DNA from: Mallotus nudiflorus
Lineage: Eukaryota > Streptophyta > Magnoliopsida > Malpighiales > Euphorbiaceae
Length of the DNA: 64,000 nucleotides
Assembly (NCBI GenBank): GCA_947683625.1
Contig: CANTUR010000039.1
Span: 3,782,001-3,846,000, forward strand
Direction of reading: 5' to 3'
Shown here: positions 48,299 through 60,166 of the stretch, piece by piece
Layout: the number at the start of each line of letters is the position of its first letter
How positions within the stretch are numbered: the stretch's first letter is position 1
The notes under the pieces: generated by a model
Seen by the model: only the letters and a program-made list of their open reading frames with translations
Told to the model about the DNA's origin: nothing
The model's database searches: none
Position numbers and translations under genes: made by a program

Positions 48299-50189
48299 CG
48301 GATCAGAAGAAGCGATTCTCGATGACTCGCGTGATGGCCTAGCCCTCAAACTCGAGGGACGAGATGCTTCTGCCTAAGAAGGCAGAGGTAAAGGAAAGGT
48401 CCTAATAGCTACACCATCAATTAGTTGAGGGATTAATACATCAGTATAAGGCAAACCCTCACTCTCTAAGAGGCTCTCTGAGGGGAATCCCATCATAATA
48501 GCAGCAAGATCATTGCCGCAGAGCTCATGACCCCATAACATGTCCCTAGGGGGAGGGATGGGAACTCTCCTCATATATGGGCTATCCCACCAATGATGGA
48601 CTCACTCGCCCAAATACCACACCCTGACGATAAGGCTAGAAAGCAACACTCATCTCTCTGTCGGCTGTCATGCAGCCACTATCTCTGCCATCCAATAAGA
48701 TCTTGCTAGCCACCAGCGAAGAAAGATCTGCTCAAAGAGGTAATAATAAATAAACAATCCTAAAGAAAGGAACAACCAACACAACAGGAATTAGACATAC
48801 CTGATAAGGGGATAACTTCCTTATATGGTCCTGAGCTACCATGCAATCCTCGATTAAATCAGTAGTCTTCCTGATCCAGCAAGAATAACAAAGGAAGCCA
48901 TCCTTTTGGAAATGCTTAATGGACGAACATGAGAGAATCTTGAACTCATATGCCTAAATCTGTCAAAATTAGAGGGTCAGAAATAACAAACCAAAAGTAA
49001 GAGAACAGACAACAGAATTCCTACTCACATTCAGCATGAACAAGCATCCGCAGATCCTTGAGCCAATTTAGCATACTGCGTTAAGCCTCAAGTGCATATG
49101 AGCAAAGGCAGTGGTGCCCCAATAATACCTTGGCAAGCCATCTAGGTCTCTCAAGACAGGTAGCAATTACAGATCACCCGTACCCAAAGGGTCCATGAAG
49201 ATAACAGCACTCAGTAAATAAAATAAAAAGCAACGGGCCAGCTACTTCGTTGAGACAAGACCATCATCATACAAAGTCCACACAGAAGAAACAAACTCTG
49301 TGTATCAAGCAAAATGTAAGCAACCAGATTTCATAGGAGTGACTACCTTGAGCAAATCCCTCATAAGACACCTCCTCGCCATAACAGTGGAACACTTCTC
49401 ATCATTCAAAGGAATAGGCTTCCCAGAAAAGCTCAAGCCCGTGATAACGGCAAAATCCAGTAGGGTAAAAGTCATCTCCCTAATGGGCAAATGAAAAGTA
49501 TGCATCATGTCCATCCACCACTCTATTAATTCATACATAGCAATCTGACTCGATGCATACAACTCATAAGACAATGCAATAATCACCCTATTAAAGCCCT
49601 TCCAGGTAACCATATGCTTCACACACATCGGGAGACCTTGATAATACATGCTGACTCTATTAAAACTACCATGCAGCACAGTAACATACCTACGAGGCTA
49701 CAAATAATAGGTAAGCTATTAAACATTTGCATAACTACTAAATACTAACACATCTCTCTCTATCACTCAATCAGATCGAAATAGTAATAAAGGCTAAAAA
49801 GAAAAGTATCACGGTAAGTAGACAATCATAAAAAGAAAATAAAGCAAGAGCTTTTAGCCATTAGTATTTATAGTAAGAGCTACAACTACAACAACCTCAT
49901 ATAGCAAAATAAATAGTAAAATAACCAACAAACAAGCTTTAGAAAATAAAGGCCAAGAGGGACCTACCTCGCGATGATGACGCACCCAAGCGTGAGTCTC
50001 CAAGTTATGAATAATAGGGATCAAATCTCCCTGGGAAAGCCTGGATGGCTGAGAACTCTGAGCACTAGATGTGATAGTCCCTATAGTGGACATCCTAACT
50101 CTAGTAGCCTTTACAAAGTCACCCTCAACATCAACATCAACATCAATAAAAATGTCCTTCAGACCCTCAAGGATGTTGGGGAACTCCAT
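48299..50189 (-). pseudogene. Antisense plant-mobile-domain (PMD) gene of element G, at least 4 exons
   Basis: Read on the minus strand: exon 1 50189-49968 (74 codons, MEFPNILEGL...AWVRHHRE), exon 2 49697-49029 (223), exon 3 48953-48801 (51), exon 4 48727-48299 (143). Each is an exact multiple of three, phase 0, with GT donors and AG acceptors. Exon 2 carries the PMD signature: ELIEWWMDMMHTFHLPIREM, FTLLDFAVITGLSF, then LARCFLFYLLSAVIF, LLPVLRDLD and YYWGTTAFAHMHLRLNAV. Exon 4 has VWYLGE and YMRRVPIPPPRDMLWG. Four stops in exon 2 (first at 49307-49305) and four in exon 4 show decay; exons 1 and 3 are open. PMD proteins (PF10536-type) are plant transposase-derived; antisense extra ORFs are known in Tat elements. 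Function unknown. Confidence 0.82.
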
Positions 50190-50655
50190 TTTACGCAAAA
50201 GAAAATGGAAGTACAAAAGCAAAAATAGAGCAGAAAGCACCTGAAACATGAAAAGGGTCAAGAAAAGTCAAAAAACACTCAAAGAAGTCTGGATGAAGCC
50301 TCCCAAGACCTCTAAAAATAACCATTTAAATAAACTCATAAGGGGGAAGCGCGTGACCACACACCCCCCACATATAGTCATGCACACTTCCCCCTTCCAC
50401 ACACTCTTCTATGGTTTTATGCGCACTTTAAGGCTTTGCACACTCACTTCTATGGTCCTAAACTTCCATTTAAGCATAAGACATGCATCGCACTCATATA
50501 AAAGTACACTAATGTGGACTCCATCTGTCTAAAGACATTACACGCACACCACTTCCTTCAGGAAAATCAACATCTTACAAAAGAAGAAGAGCAAGGAAAA
50601 TTCATTGTAAGGATATCTTACTCCAAATAACATCCTCAACATGATAAATCATTGC
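50190..50655. other. Region upstream of the antisense gene
   Basis: No open frame of note. A minus-strand CATAAAA near 50415 is a possible TATA element for the antisense gene, but this is weak. Confidence 0.35.
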
Positions 50656-51050
50656 ATCATTATTGCATCATCACTACATCACTATTGCATCATCACTACT
50701 ACCTCATTCATTACTTAGAAGTATCTTCACCCGCATTACTTAGGAGCACTCTCATACCACTTAGAAGCACTCTCACATTGCTTCACATTGCTTAGAAGCA
50801 CCCATATTGCTTAGAAGCACTTTCATCACTCAGAAGCACCCTCACATTTCCTGGAAGTGCTCATTTGCTTAGAAGCACTCTCATTACTTAGACGAATTCA
50901 CACACATCGCTTAGAAGCATTCACATTGCTTTAAAGCACTTTTCACTACTTAGAAGCATCTTCTCATTGCTTAAAAGTATTCACATTGCTTAGGAGCATC
51001 CACACTGCTTAGGAGCATTCTCATTTGCTCAGTAGCATCCTCATTCGCGT
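50656..51050 (+). repeat. Short tandem arrays: CATCA-rich then CTTAGAAGCACTCTCATTG-type units
   Basis: 50656-50710 holds ATTGCATCATCACTAC-like units. 50711-51050 holds about 17 degenerate units of 19-22 bp with the core GCTTAGAAGCACTCTCA. The same CTTAGAAG word occurs in the LTRs (38742, 52281). Confidence 0.85.
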
Positions 51051-51640
51051 GACACCTTAGAAGGTTATAATTGCATGTTCATTCATAAGACACCTAAGAA
51101 GGTTATAGTCATATGTTCATTCATGTGACACCTAAGAAAGTTATAGTCACATATTCATTTGCATGACACATAAGAAGGTTATAGTCAGATGTTTATTCGT
51201 GTGACACCTAAGAAGGTTATAGTCGCATGTTCACTTGCGTGACACCTAAGAAGGTTATAGTCACATGTTCATTTGTGTGACACCTAAGAAGGTTATAGTC
51301 GCATATTCATTCACATGACACCTAAGAAGGTTATAGTCGTATGTTCATTTGTGTGACACCTAAGAAGGTTATAGTTGCATGTTCATTTATGTGACACTTA
51401 AGAAGGTTATAGTGGCATATTCATTCGCGTGACACCTAAGAAGGTTATAGTCGCATGTTCATTCGCGTGACACCTAAGAAGGTTATAGTCGCATGTTCAT
51501 TTGCGTAACACCTATGAAGGTTATAGCAGCATGTTCATTTGCGTGACACCTAAGAAGGTTATAGTCATATCCGTATTTTGTTTAGTAGCATCTTCATTTG
51601 CATGACACTTAAAAATGTTATAGTCACATATGCACTCTAC
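51051..51640 (+). repeat. 38-bp tandem array, about 15 units
   Basis: Units begin GACACCTAAGAAGGTTATAG and recur at an exact 38-bp period from 51051 to 51545 (14 starts); a 14th longer unit and a 15th worn unit follow. Variation is mostly C/T in TCGCATGTTCATTCGCGT. It lies between the antisense gene and the PPT, a known birthplace of satellite repeats in Tat/Ogre elements. Confidence 0.95.
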
Positions 51641-51860
51641 ACTTTGCATGAATCATAAGCTTGCATATGTCCCAAATAGCACCTTGTGTGACTACCAAGT
51701 CACAAAACAACAACAATAAACAAAACATGATAATAAGCAGTTAAATCTTGATAAGACAACCCACAGGTAAGTACCTCTCTCCCTACTAAAACATTTTTTT
51801 CATCTTTGCATTTTGCTTCACATTTATTAACACTAGCACTAGGTGGCTATGCAACACATG

Positions 51861-51876
51861 TGAAGCAGGGGGCAAT
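51861..51876 (+). promoter_or_regulatory. Element G polypurine tract
   Basis: GAAGCAGGGGGCAAT, adjacent to the 3' LTR start. Confidence 0.85.
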
Positions 51877-53671
51877 TGTCATACCTTAAATTTGACTGTC
51901 CCCAAAAAGGTCCAATGATGAAATGAATCCCTAAGATGACTAGGGTCTGCTCATTCTTAACACCTCCGAAGTGTGCAACCTTAAAACACCTAACCGACCT
52001 ACCAATGTGCAAAATTAATCGTTGAGCCATTAATTTTTGCTCTGAGCTTATGAAAATATGAATTATTAGAATAATGAAAGGTTTATTTCGAGAAAACTCT
52101 TCTCAGAATACTCAGCTCATCGGGTCGGTGCATATTTCGTCAAACCGGCACCCAGCTTTGTGAAAAAAATAAAAATTGATTTTGATAAAATAGACTTTGG
52201 AAACACATCCAAAAGGCTCCAAAACCTCTAGAGGTGGTCTCGAAATGGTCCAACACAATCCAACTATTAGTGTGTATCACTTAGAAGTGCGCATAAACAA
52301 CCCTAGTTGTCATATGCTAAAATTAAGGCTAAATTTGGAAAAACAGACTCCAAAAATGAGTCCAGAAGGCCTAAAAACCTTATGAACCAACCCCAAAATA
52401 GCAAGTATAGAACTCGAGAAGAGCGCATAGAGCATCAAAGTGCACATGAAAATGCATATGTGCGCGCATGGCCACGCTCCAAGCATGTGATCACACGCAT
52501 ACTATGTGTGGCCACGGGTAAAAATCCCCTTATACGCACATGACCATGCCTACACCACATTTTGGAGGGGGGAGCAAGTGAAGACACACACATACTTAAG
52601 AGTTAGTCGGATGGAAGGCATAGGAAATCCCTCTTCATATAGTTTTTGCTCTCCCACAGCCTTTCCCTTAGGCTGTTAGATCCCTTTTCCACCAAACCCA
52701 GCCTCATCTTTGTCAAAGCATACTTCAAAAGTATATAATCTAGCATCATTCTACTATCATTTTGAACCTCTCAATAAGGAAAGCTTGATAATCTCTCGAA
52801 GCTAAAGCATCAAAGCTCACACAAGCTTAGTCGAGTTTGAGGACCACATAATTATTGTAGTACATTTATTTTATCGCATTGCATTTTTTTACTATCGCTA
52901 GCATTTGGGAATACTGATATGCTTGTGTGATAAGACTGGTAATCTTGCATGCTATGTGAATAATATATGTGTTATTATCATCATCATGTATCCTCTATTT
53001 TTAAAATCATGAAATCACATAGTAAATATTAATAATGTGGAAAAAGTTCATGTCCCAGAATAGAGTAATCATGCTCTCGATCCAATGATGACCTCATACA
53101 TCCTTTATATTATCATAATTCATCATTATAGCATAAATAATCACTGCAAGCATGATCATCCTATTATTCATTGAATAAGTTGTATAAATGATCATGTTAT
53201 TCTTGCAGATTAACCATATTAAATTTAATTTTTCATAATCTTTTCCTTTTCATATGTATTTTATCAAGAAAGCGATGTAATAAAATTTTTAGCTTTATTA
53301 TCCTATACTATCTGATGTACTATGTGAATGCTATATAAACTGTCATTACCGAAACTAAGGTGTCATGGTAGCTATACATCGAATATCATATAATGAGAAA
53401 TAGTAAAAAAGGAGATGCGATCTCCTAAACCTGAAAATCTCTGCTAGGGACAGTACTCGTTGAGTGACCTGATGTTGTCCCTTTCTTTTCTCGATTTTCT
53501 AAAAATCAGGTGGCAACTCCACAAAATCAAAAGCATCTTGTCCTCCCAAGACTAATCATTTGTCCCTATTTGATAAAGTTGCCATGTCCCTCGAAAACAG
53601 AAAGACCCGCACAAAACCACAACAACACAAAAGTCCTCTTCCTCTCAAAAAAGCAAAAAAGGTCATTTACA
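51877..53671 (+). repeat. Element G 3' LTR
   Basis: 1,795 bp, TGTCATACC...GGTCATTTACA, followed by the TSD CACAT (53672-53676). Confidence 0.9.
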
Positions 53672-53676
53672 CACAT

Positions 53677-54936
53677 ACCACACCTCCAATTACCAAACAT
53701 TGAACCCATACCACCCTCAACCATAAAATCACCAAAATTAGACTTAAAACCTTTACCTTAATATTTGAGGTACACTTTTCTAGGAGATGATCAAATACTA
53801 CCTATTACAATATCCTCTAAACTTAACCAATATTAAAAGGATTTGCTAATGGACATGCTAAAGAGGAGAATAAAAGTAATTAATTGGTAGATTTATGACA
53901 TTAAGAGCATAAGTCCCTCATATTGCATGCATAATATTTTGATGGAGGGAAAACACAAGCTAACCATTTAAAGGCAGAAAAGGCTCAACCTAAACATGTA
54001 ACAAGTGGTGAAGAAATAAATGGTCAAGCTTTTTGATGCAGGGATCATTTACCCAATTTCAGAAAGTTCATGGGTGAGCCCGATTTAGTGTGTACCAAAA
54101 AAGGGTGGAATAATTATTGTAAAAAATGAGGAAAGGGAGTTGATTTTTACAAGAGTTATAAGTGGTTGGAGAGTGTGCATTGATTATAGAAAGCTAAATT
54201 CATCCATAAGAAAAGACCACTTCCTATTACCTTTCATTAATCAAATGTTGGAGCGGATAGCAGGACATGCTTTTTATTATTTTTGGGATGGATACTCAGG
54301 TTACAATCAAATTGTAATAGCTCTAGAAGATTAAGAGAAAACTACTTTTACATGTCCTTATGGCACATTTGCATACAGGAGGATGCCATTTGGATTATAT
54401 AATGCTCCTATGACATTCTAAAGATATTTGATGGTCATATTCACAAATTTAGTGGAGGAGATCATGGATGATTTTTTAGTCTATGAAAACTCATTTTAGG
54501 GATGTCTGCACAATTTGGAGCAAGTTCTTACACACTGTGGAGAAACAAATTTAGTGCTGAATTGGGAAAAGTGTCACTTCATGGTAGATGAAGGAATTGT
54601 TTTAGGGCATAAAATTTTAATCCAAGGCATTAAAGTTGATAAAGCAAAGGTAGAGACAATTGAGAAGCTACAATATCCCACAGATATGAAAGGGTTTAGA
54701 ATTAATTTGGTTATACAAGTTTCTATAGGCGGTTCATCAAGGATTTTTCAAAAATCTTTAAGCCCCTTTATAAGTTACTTGAAAATGATTCACCTTTTGA
54801 TTTTATTGATGATTGTAAATTGGCTTTTGATAAGTTAAAGGAAACCCTTATCTCAACTCCTATAATGATGGCACCAGATTGGAGTCTACCATTCAAATTA
54901 ATGTATGATGTCATGTTACACATAATAGGAGTTGTG
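53677..54936 (+). pseudogene. Element H reverse transcriptase remnant (right of G)
   Basis: Continues the Athila polyprotein: PKLDLKPLP, YTFLGDDQILPITISSKLN, GIIYPISESSWVSP, CVPKKGG, GWRVCIDYRKLNSSIRKDHF, ERIAGHAFYYFWDGYSGYNQ, CPYGTFAYRRMPFGLYNAP, EIMDDFLVYENSF (a MDD catalytic pair, as usual in Athila) and EKCHFMVDEGIVLGH. Several stops. It breaks off at 54936 where chromovirus T begins; the interrupted C-terminal part lies beyond the window. Confidence 0.86.
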
Positions 54937-57900
54937 TGTAATATCCTGAGTTTTTAAATAATTTTAAACTGCATCGGGATATGCAGTGTTAATAATTTTT
55001 ATATATATTTATGATTATTTAATTAGTTTGTTATTTATTAAAGTCATTTTTAATTATTTTTATTATTTTAAGTCGATTTTTTTGAGCTTCGATTTGGTTG
55101 ATTCATGCAATCTTCCTTTACAAACATTGATCCTTGTAGCTCAATCTACCTCCATGAATTTTTGTAGAATTTTTGGGAATTATTTTGATTTTTGTGAATT
55201 TTTTATTATTTTAATAATATTTTCTAATTTTTGAAATTTAATTAATTAAATTATGAAATTGTTTTTTATGGTGTTTATAGGTGTTGAAATGCATTTTAGA
55301 AATTTATTTGTAATTTTTGTGATTTTTATAAAATTATTTTGAATTTATTTAGTTTATGTAATTTTAGAAAAATTAGGTTAATTATGTATTTTATTGAAAT
55401 TAATTGGTTAATTGAGTATATTTATTGGTGTTATTGAATTATATGTTGAGAAATTTAATTTTGAGTAATTATACTATTTTTGGTGAATTTTTGACTAATT
55501 ATAGTGAATTTACATAACTAGGGGTATTTTGGTAATTTGAAACTAAATTGGCTAAAAATATAATTAAATTGGTTTTACTAGTTATTTGAGGTATAAAAAT
55601 GATTTCTATAAATTATTTAGTATTTTTAACTAATTAAAACTATTTTCCATAAATTATTTTCAAATTACATATAATATACTATTTTTCTAAATAAATGAGT
55701 TTTTATCGGTTTTTAATATGTTTTAGGGTTAATTGTGTAATTTGGATTTATAAAATATATTTTGGTCAATATTTATGAATTTATCGAGAATTGTTGATTT
55801 TAATAATATTTTATTAAAATTGGGGTTTTATTTTAATTATCGGTAAATTAATTATTTTCAGCGTTTTAAATATTTAAATTTGCTATATTTTGATTACTCA
55901 AGGGCATTTTCGGTATTTCTGGAATTTTAATGTATTCTGTGTATATCTTGCGAATTGTGAACCTTGGTCGATAGAATTGTAGTTTGGGAGTCCGACCGAG
56001 GGGTTGTGAGACCGTATATTTTTGAAGTGTATTTTCTGTGCAGGATCCGCCCTACTTTTGTAGGGAGATGTCCATTTTACTGAGAAGACTTTGTCGAAAT
56101 TTCGATAGATTTCTTGTAAAACGTGACAACTAGTCCAAGTCTAATTCTGAATTCTTGATTGAATCTATCTATAGTAATCCTAGAAGTATAGAGTTAGTAG
56201 TTATTCTGATGGTTATTATTATTTTATTTTTCTAACTGCACCGAGACCGATGTCTAACGGACCAGGCCCGTCGAGTCTGTCTCGAGGAGTACGCACCAGT
56301 GAGTTATTATACTGTATATATATGTATTGCATATTGAATGCATCACTTAGGGTTTTTCATTTTCATTATATGTTTTTAAAGTGATTTTAAATGATAATAT
56401 TTTTGGTATATCTAGGGTTGTATTTTTGTATATGCATATTAAATAATTATGCATGTTATTCTGATATGTGCACATTAAATGATTAGGTTTAGGTTTGATA
56501 CATTTTAGTAATATATATATGTTTTAAATGTACACTTAGTCATAATTATTTTATTAAATGATTAGAATACTTTAGGTATAATTTCAGTATATTTTAGGTT
56601 GTTCTTAAATAATTGCATGCTATATTATGAACCTACACTTAAATTGTTTTTAAGTTTATTTTTGGTATATTTTAGATATATTTCCAAGTAAATACATGTT
56701 TTATTATTAATTTAAACCTAAAACATTAATGGTATACTTAGGGTTTAATTATGATATATGCATGCTAGGAAATTAGGTTATTTTGGTATAATGTGAATAT
56801 ATGTAAACCTAAATGCATGTTTTAGTACATACACATATCTAAATGAATAATTATACATAATTGTTTTATTAAGTAATTTGTGTACTTAGGATATATTCTT
56901 TGTATATTTAGGTACATTTTTAAGTAAATGCATATTGTATTATTGATACACACTTAATTATTTTTAACTATATTAATGGTTTACCTTTAGTATATTTCAT
57001 ACTTTATTTGACATATATATATATATATATATACCCGAAATATACTGGGTATATTTTTGGGTATATATATATATGGTTGATTTTACTATTATGAATATTG
57101 TTCTACATTAATTATTTTCCGAATGAATGATTTATTTAAATGAAGGATATTAATAGAGCATGCTTCCTAGTGGGTAGCACTAGGACCGTGTACATACAGG
57201 TGCGATAGATAAGGGTTGAGTAAGAATTAATTTTGGTGATTATAATTGATTTGACTAAGGTTAATGGTATGTTATATAGTGTGATTACAGGGCCAAACAC
57301 ACTGACAGTCAGACTATTGGAGCTCGATCGACTTAGTGTCTCAGGGTCAGTCTACTGTCCATAGTGGAATGAATGATCTATTGGGTTGATTGAGATGTGA
57401 GGTGATAGATAGTATGATTGTTGGAGCTCGGTTGACCAAGTATCTTGGGGCCAATCACAGTGACAGCCAGACTGCTGGAGCTCGATTGACTTAGTGTCTT
57501 GGGGCCAATCTGTTGTCCAGTTTGGAATAAGTGTTCTATTTAGAATCAAGTGAGCCAGTATGGCTAGAGTGATGATGGGGTTGATTGAGGTTGCTATTAT
57601 TAGGGTTCTATGGATCCTTCATGAATTAAACTAAACGTTTTCTACATTTAGTATATTTATAAAAGCAGAGTTTGACATTCGTGTGAAATGTGTGTGTGTG
57701 TATATATATATATATAAGGATGCCTGAGTGTTATGGTTTAGATTGCATGTATATATAGTATAATAATTCACTCAGTGAGGTCTGACCCCCCTCAATTATT
57801 TTTTGCAGGAGATCCTATATCGTCAGACCTTAGTAGCAGAGTCCCTCACCGGTGTTCTTCAGTCCCAGCTATTTTATGTAAATGTACTTTTTGAAGTCTA

Positions 57901-58190
57901 ATTAGTATTCTAAAAACTGTAGTAGTAGTGTTATTGTATCGGAAAAGTATTATTTTGTTTGCATAATAAATACTTTGAGAATTTGTATTTGAAAACTGTA
58001 TGAATATGTATTCATTTATGAAAGGATTTGAAGTATTTATTTTATATAATGATTCAAAAAAATTTAATTATGTCATACTTTTTATTTATTTATGGTATGA
58101 TTTTATTTTCTTAGGCTTGCTATGGGTTCCGGATTCGAAAGAATTCCCATTCCCTAGCGTCGATCATGACTCCTAGTTTGGGTCGTGACA
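54937..58190 (+). repeat. Chromovirus T 5' LTR (carries a 727-bp deletion)
   Basis: 3,254 bp, TGTAATATCC...GTGACA. The first 137 bp align base for base with the 3' LTR, then it jumps over 727 bp (junction near 55074-55084, at an ATTT microhomology). Contains TA microsatellites near 57012 and 57055, and three copies of a GGAGCTCG(A/G)TTGAC unit (57319, 57424, 57478). Confidence 0.88.
57319..57515 (+). repeat. Three copies of a GGAGCTCGATTGACTTAGTG unit in LTR T
   Basis: Copies begin at about 57319, 57424 and 57478. Each is followed by TGTCT(T)GGGGCCAAT-like sequence and preceded by CAG(A/T)CT-like sequence; spacing is irregular. Confidence 0.8.
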
Positions 58191-58192
58191 AA

Positions 58193-58210
58193 GTTGGTAT
58201 CATAGCCTAG
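58193..58210 (+). promoter_or_regulatory. Chromovirus T primer binding site
   Basis: TTGGTATCATAGCC shortly after the LTR, an initiator-tRNA-Met type PBS with one change from TGGTATCAGAGC. Confidence 0.85.
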
Positions 58211-58439
58211 GTTTAGAGATGTGGACCTAGGTTGTCGAGTTGTGTTTCCTTTGGAACTACTGCAGTTAAATTAGGTTCGTTCATGTTTTTGAAAAGTCTT
58301 CCTTGCATTAGGAATTCCACATAACCGTTAGGGTGTCTATTAATGTTTGTGATTGTTTGAACTATTTGTTTATTTTTGCTCCTTGCTGATTGCCTCGAGC
58401 GTAAGTCGCTCCATCGATCGATGAGATCGATGATAGTTG

Positions 58440-59380
58440 ATCTTCTGAGCATGAGGTTCTACCCCCTATGCAGTCTGTTAGGCATAGGGGTGGAGATGGA
58501 CTTAGAAGGCCTGATGATCGCTGCTGACAACAGGAACAACTGAATGAGGAGCTGGTGGCTTAGCATTGCAATGATGTTATTTCTGCAATAGGAGTTTCGC
58601 AGGGTGCAGTGTCGATACCTTCGATCGTACAACAGGTGTAACTTCTTTTTCAGCTAAGAACTTGAGATATGTCAATTCTGCGTATATTCCATATTTTGAA
58701 TCCTATTGAGTTTCCATATTTTTTTCAACGCAGTGAATGCGAATTATTTCTTCTGTAGAGATAATATAGATAATCAATCTTTTCAAGCAAGTTGTGGTTA
58801 TAGTTTTAGCCCTACTACACCTATATAGTATAGGGGTAGTTTAAGGGCAACTGTAACTCAAGGGTTAAATTAGTCATTGTAAGCAGTACAAGCATTCCTT
58901 TTTGAACTTGAACTTATAGCAATTGTGGCTAGGATAGCCGAGATTAATAAGAGCTTGTAGGCATTTAGCTAAGTTTAGCAGATGTTTGAATATGCTCTGA
59001 CGGAGGAATTGGGAAAATGTCTAATGAAGACGAAGCGCTCTTGTACTCTTTATTGCAAGCTATCAGTTCTGACTGCAACACATAATTTAAGTTAAACAGG
59101 GATTTCTAAAATACTTTCATCCACCTTCAAAAAGAGATAATTAACTGTGGTTGTTACTGCTCAGAATAAGAGAAGACTGGTAGAACTGTGTGTTACAGCA
59201 TTAAGTTTAATATATGGGTATCTGAACCAAGAACTGAGACTCAGAGAGTTGTTGTGAATTCAGTCTTTTAGGTGTAATTGATCTTGATGAGATGTGAAAG
59301 GGTTGTTAGGAATATCAAGCTCTAGTCGAGTATACTTCAGTGGAGAAGTTGTCTCTCTCAGATGTTTCAATTGCTTGTGA
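58440..59380 (+). pseudogene. Chromovirus T gag and early pol debris
   Basis: Short scattered open pieces with no intact domain. Recognisable pol begins at about 59375 with ACEYSNVFPDEL. Intervening sequence is stop-filled. Confidence 0.5.
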
Positions 59381-60000
59381 GTATTCTAATGTTTTTCCTG
59401 ATGAGTTGCTAGGTTTACCACCTAACAGAGATTGAATTCTGTATCGATGTGGTTCTTAATATAACTCCTATTTCGACGTAGCCCTACAAAATGGCACTTG
59501 CAGAGCTGAAAAGTAATTACAAGATCTATATGACCAGAGTTTTGCTAGACCTTGTGTTTCTCATTGGGGTGCACAATTCTTTTCTAAGATTGATTTGAAG
59601 TTGGGTTATCATTAGTGTGGATCAGTTTGTAGTAGTCTTTATTAATGATATGCTAGCGTATTCAATGTGAATGAAAGGGCACGTATATCACTTGAGGACT
59701 ATACTACAGATACTAAGAAAATGCCAGCTTTATGCTAAATTTAGGAAGTGTGATCATTGGGTGGAGAGTGTTATTTTTCTTGGGAGTGTGGCATCCAAAG
59801 ATAGTATTCAAGTTGATCCACAAAAGATCGAAGCAGTACCCGAGTGGCCCAGACTGACTAGATCTATTGAGATTTGTAATTTTCTGAGTTTAACTGGGTA
59901 TCATAGGAAATCTGAACAGAATTCTCTAGAATTGCAGCTCCTATGACCCGTATAACTCAGAAGAATGTGAAGTTCGAGGGAACATATGTTTATTAGAACA
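59381..60000 (+). pseudogene. Chromovirus T RT remnant with large deletion
   Basis: The segment SNVFPDELLGLPP, then DLYDQSFARPCVSHWGAQFF and KIDLKLGYH run directly into the FVVVFINDMLAYS block, so the central RT fingers/palm is deleted. The catalytic FIDD-type motif reads FIND. QLYAKFRKCDHWVESVIFLG, VDPQKIEAV and ICNFLSLTGYHRK follow (59671-59946 is open). Confidence 0.83.
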
Positions 60001-60031
60001 GTTTCCAAGTGTTAGAGAAGACTTGATATCA

Positions 60032-60166
60032 TTACAGCATTTCATCATATCATTATGGCATCTCATTACAACATTTCATCACGACATTTCATTCCAATAT
60101 TTCATCATAACATTTCATCATAACATTCATCATATAATGTCATCATGACATTTCACCATAGAATGA
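60032..60166 (+). repeat. CATTTCATCATAA minisatellite
   Basis: About nine degenerate 13-16 bp units (CATTTCATCATAA, CATTTCATCACGA, TATTTCATCATAA) inside the internal region of T, at a place where RNase H or early integrase would be expected. Confidence 0.85.

Larger units (their letters stand above)
38337..53671 (+). mobile_element. Element G, 15.3-kb Tat/Ogre-like Ty3/gypsy retrotransposon
   Basis: LTRs of 1,818 and 1,795 bp, perfect TSD CACAT, PBS TGGTGATTCCACTGGGGAC, gag, RT, RNase H, a second (archaeal-type) RNase H, integrase, a long 3' region with an antisense PMD gene and tandem arrays, and a PPT. This layout, with dual RNase H and an antisense ORF, is the hallmark of the plant Tat lineage. 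The protease domain is not recognisable. The LTRs are about 85% similar by eye and the coding parts carry many stops, so it is an old, dead copy. Confidence 0.92.
34471..54936 (+). mobile_element. Athila-type gypsy element H (5' part), split by element G
   Basis: 5' LTR 34471-35743, a tRNA-Asp-like PBS, Athila-type gag, protease, then 15.3 kb of element G, then RT (53677-54936), which is itself broken by chromovirus T. Sequence left and right of G rejoins at a CACAT duplication. RNase H, integrase, any env-like ORF and the 3' LTR must lie right of the window. Confidence 0.82.

Noticed and set aside
51051..51640. CRISPR-like regularly spaced repeat array
   Set aside because: The 38-bp units are directly contiguous with no unique spacers, and the context is a plant retrotransposon; this is an ordinary tandem array.
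33520..54936. Endogenous pararetrovirus (caulimovirus-like) sequence
   Set aside because: All RT regions are accompanied by LTRs, PBS/PPT and integrase of copia or gypsy type, and no movement or coat protein motifs were seen.
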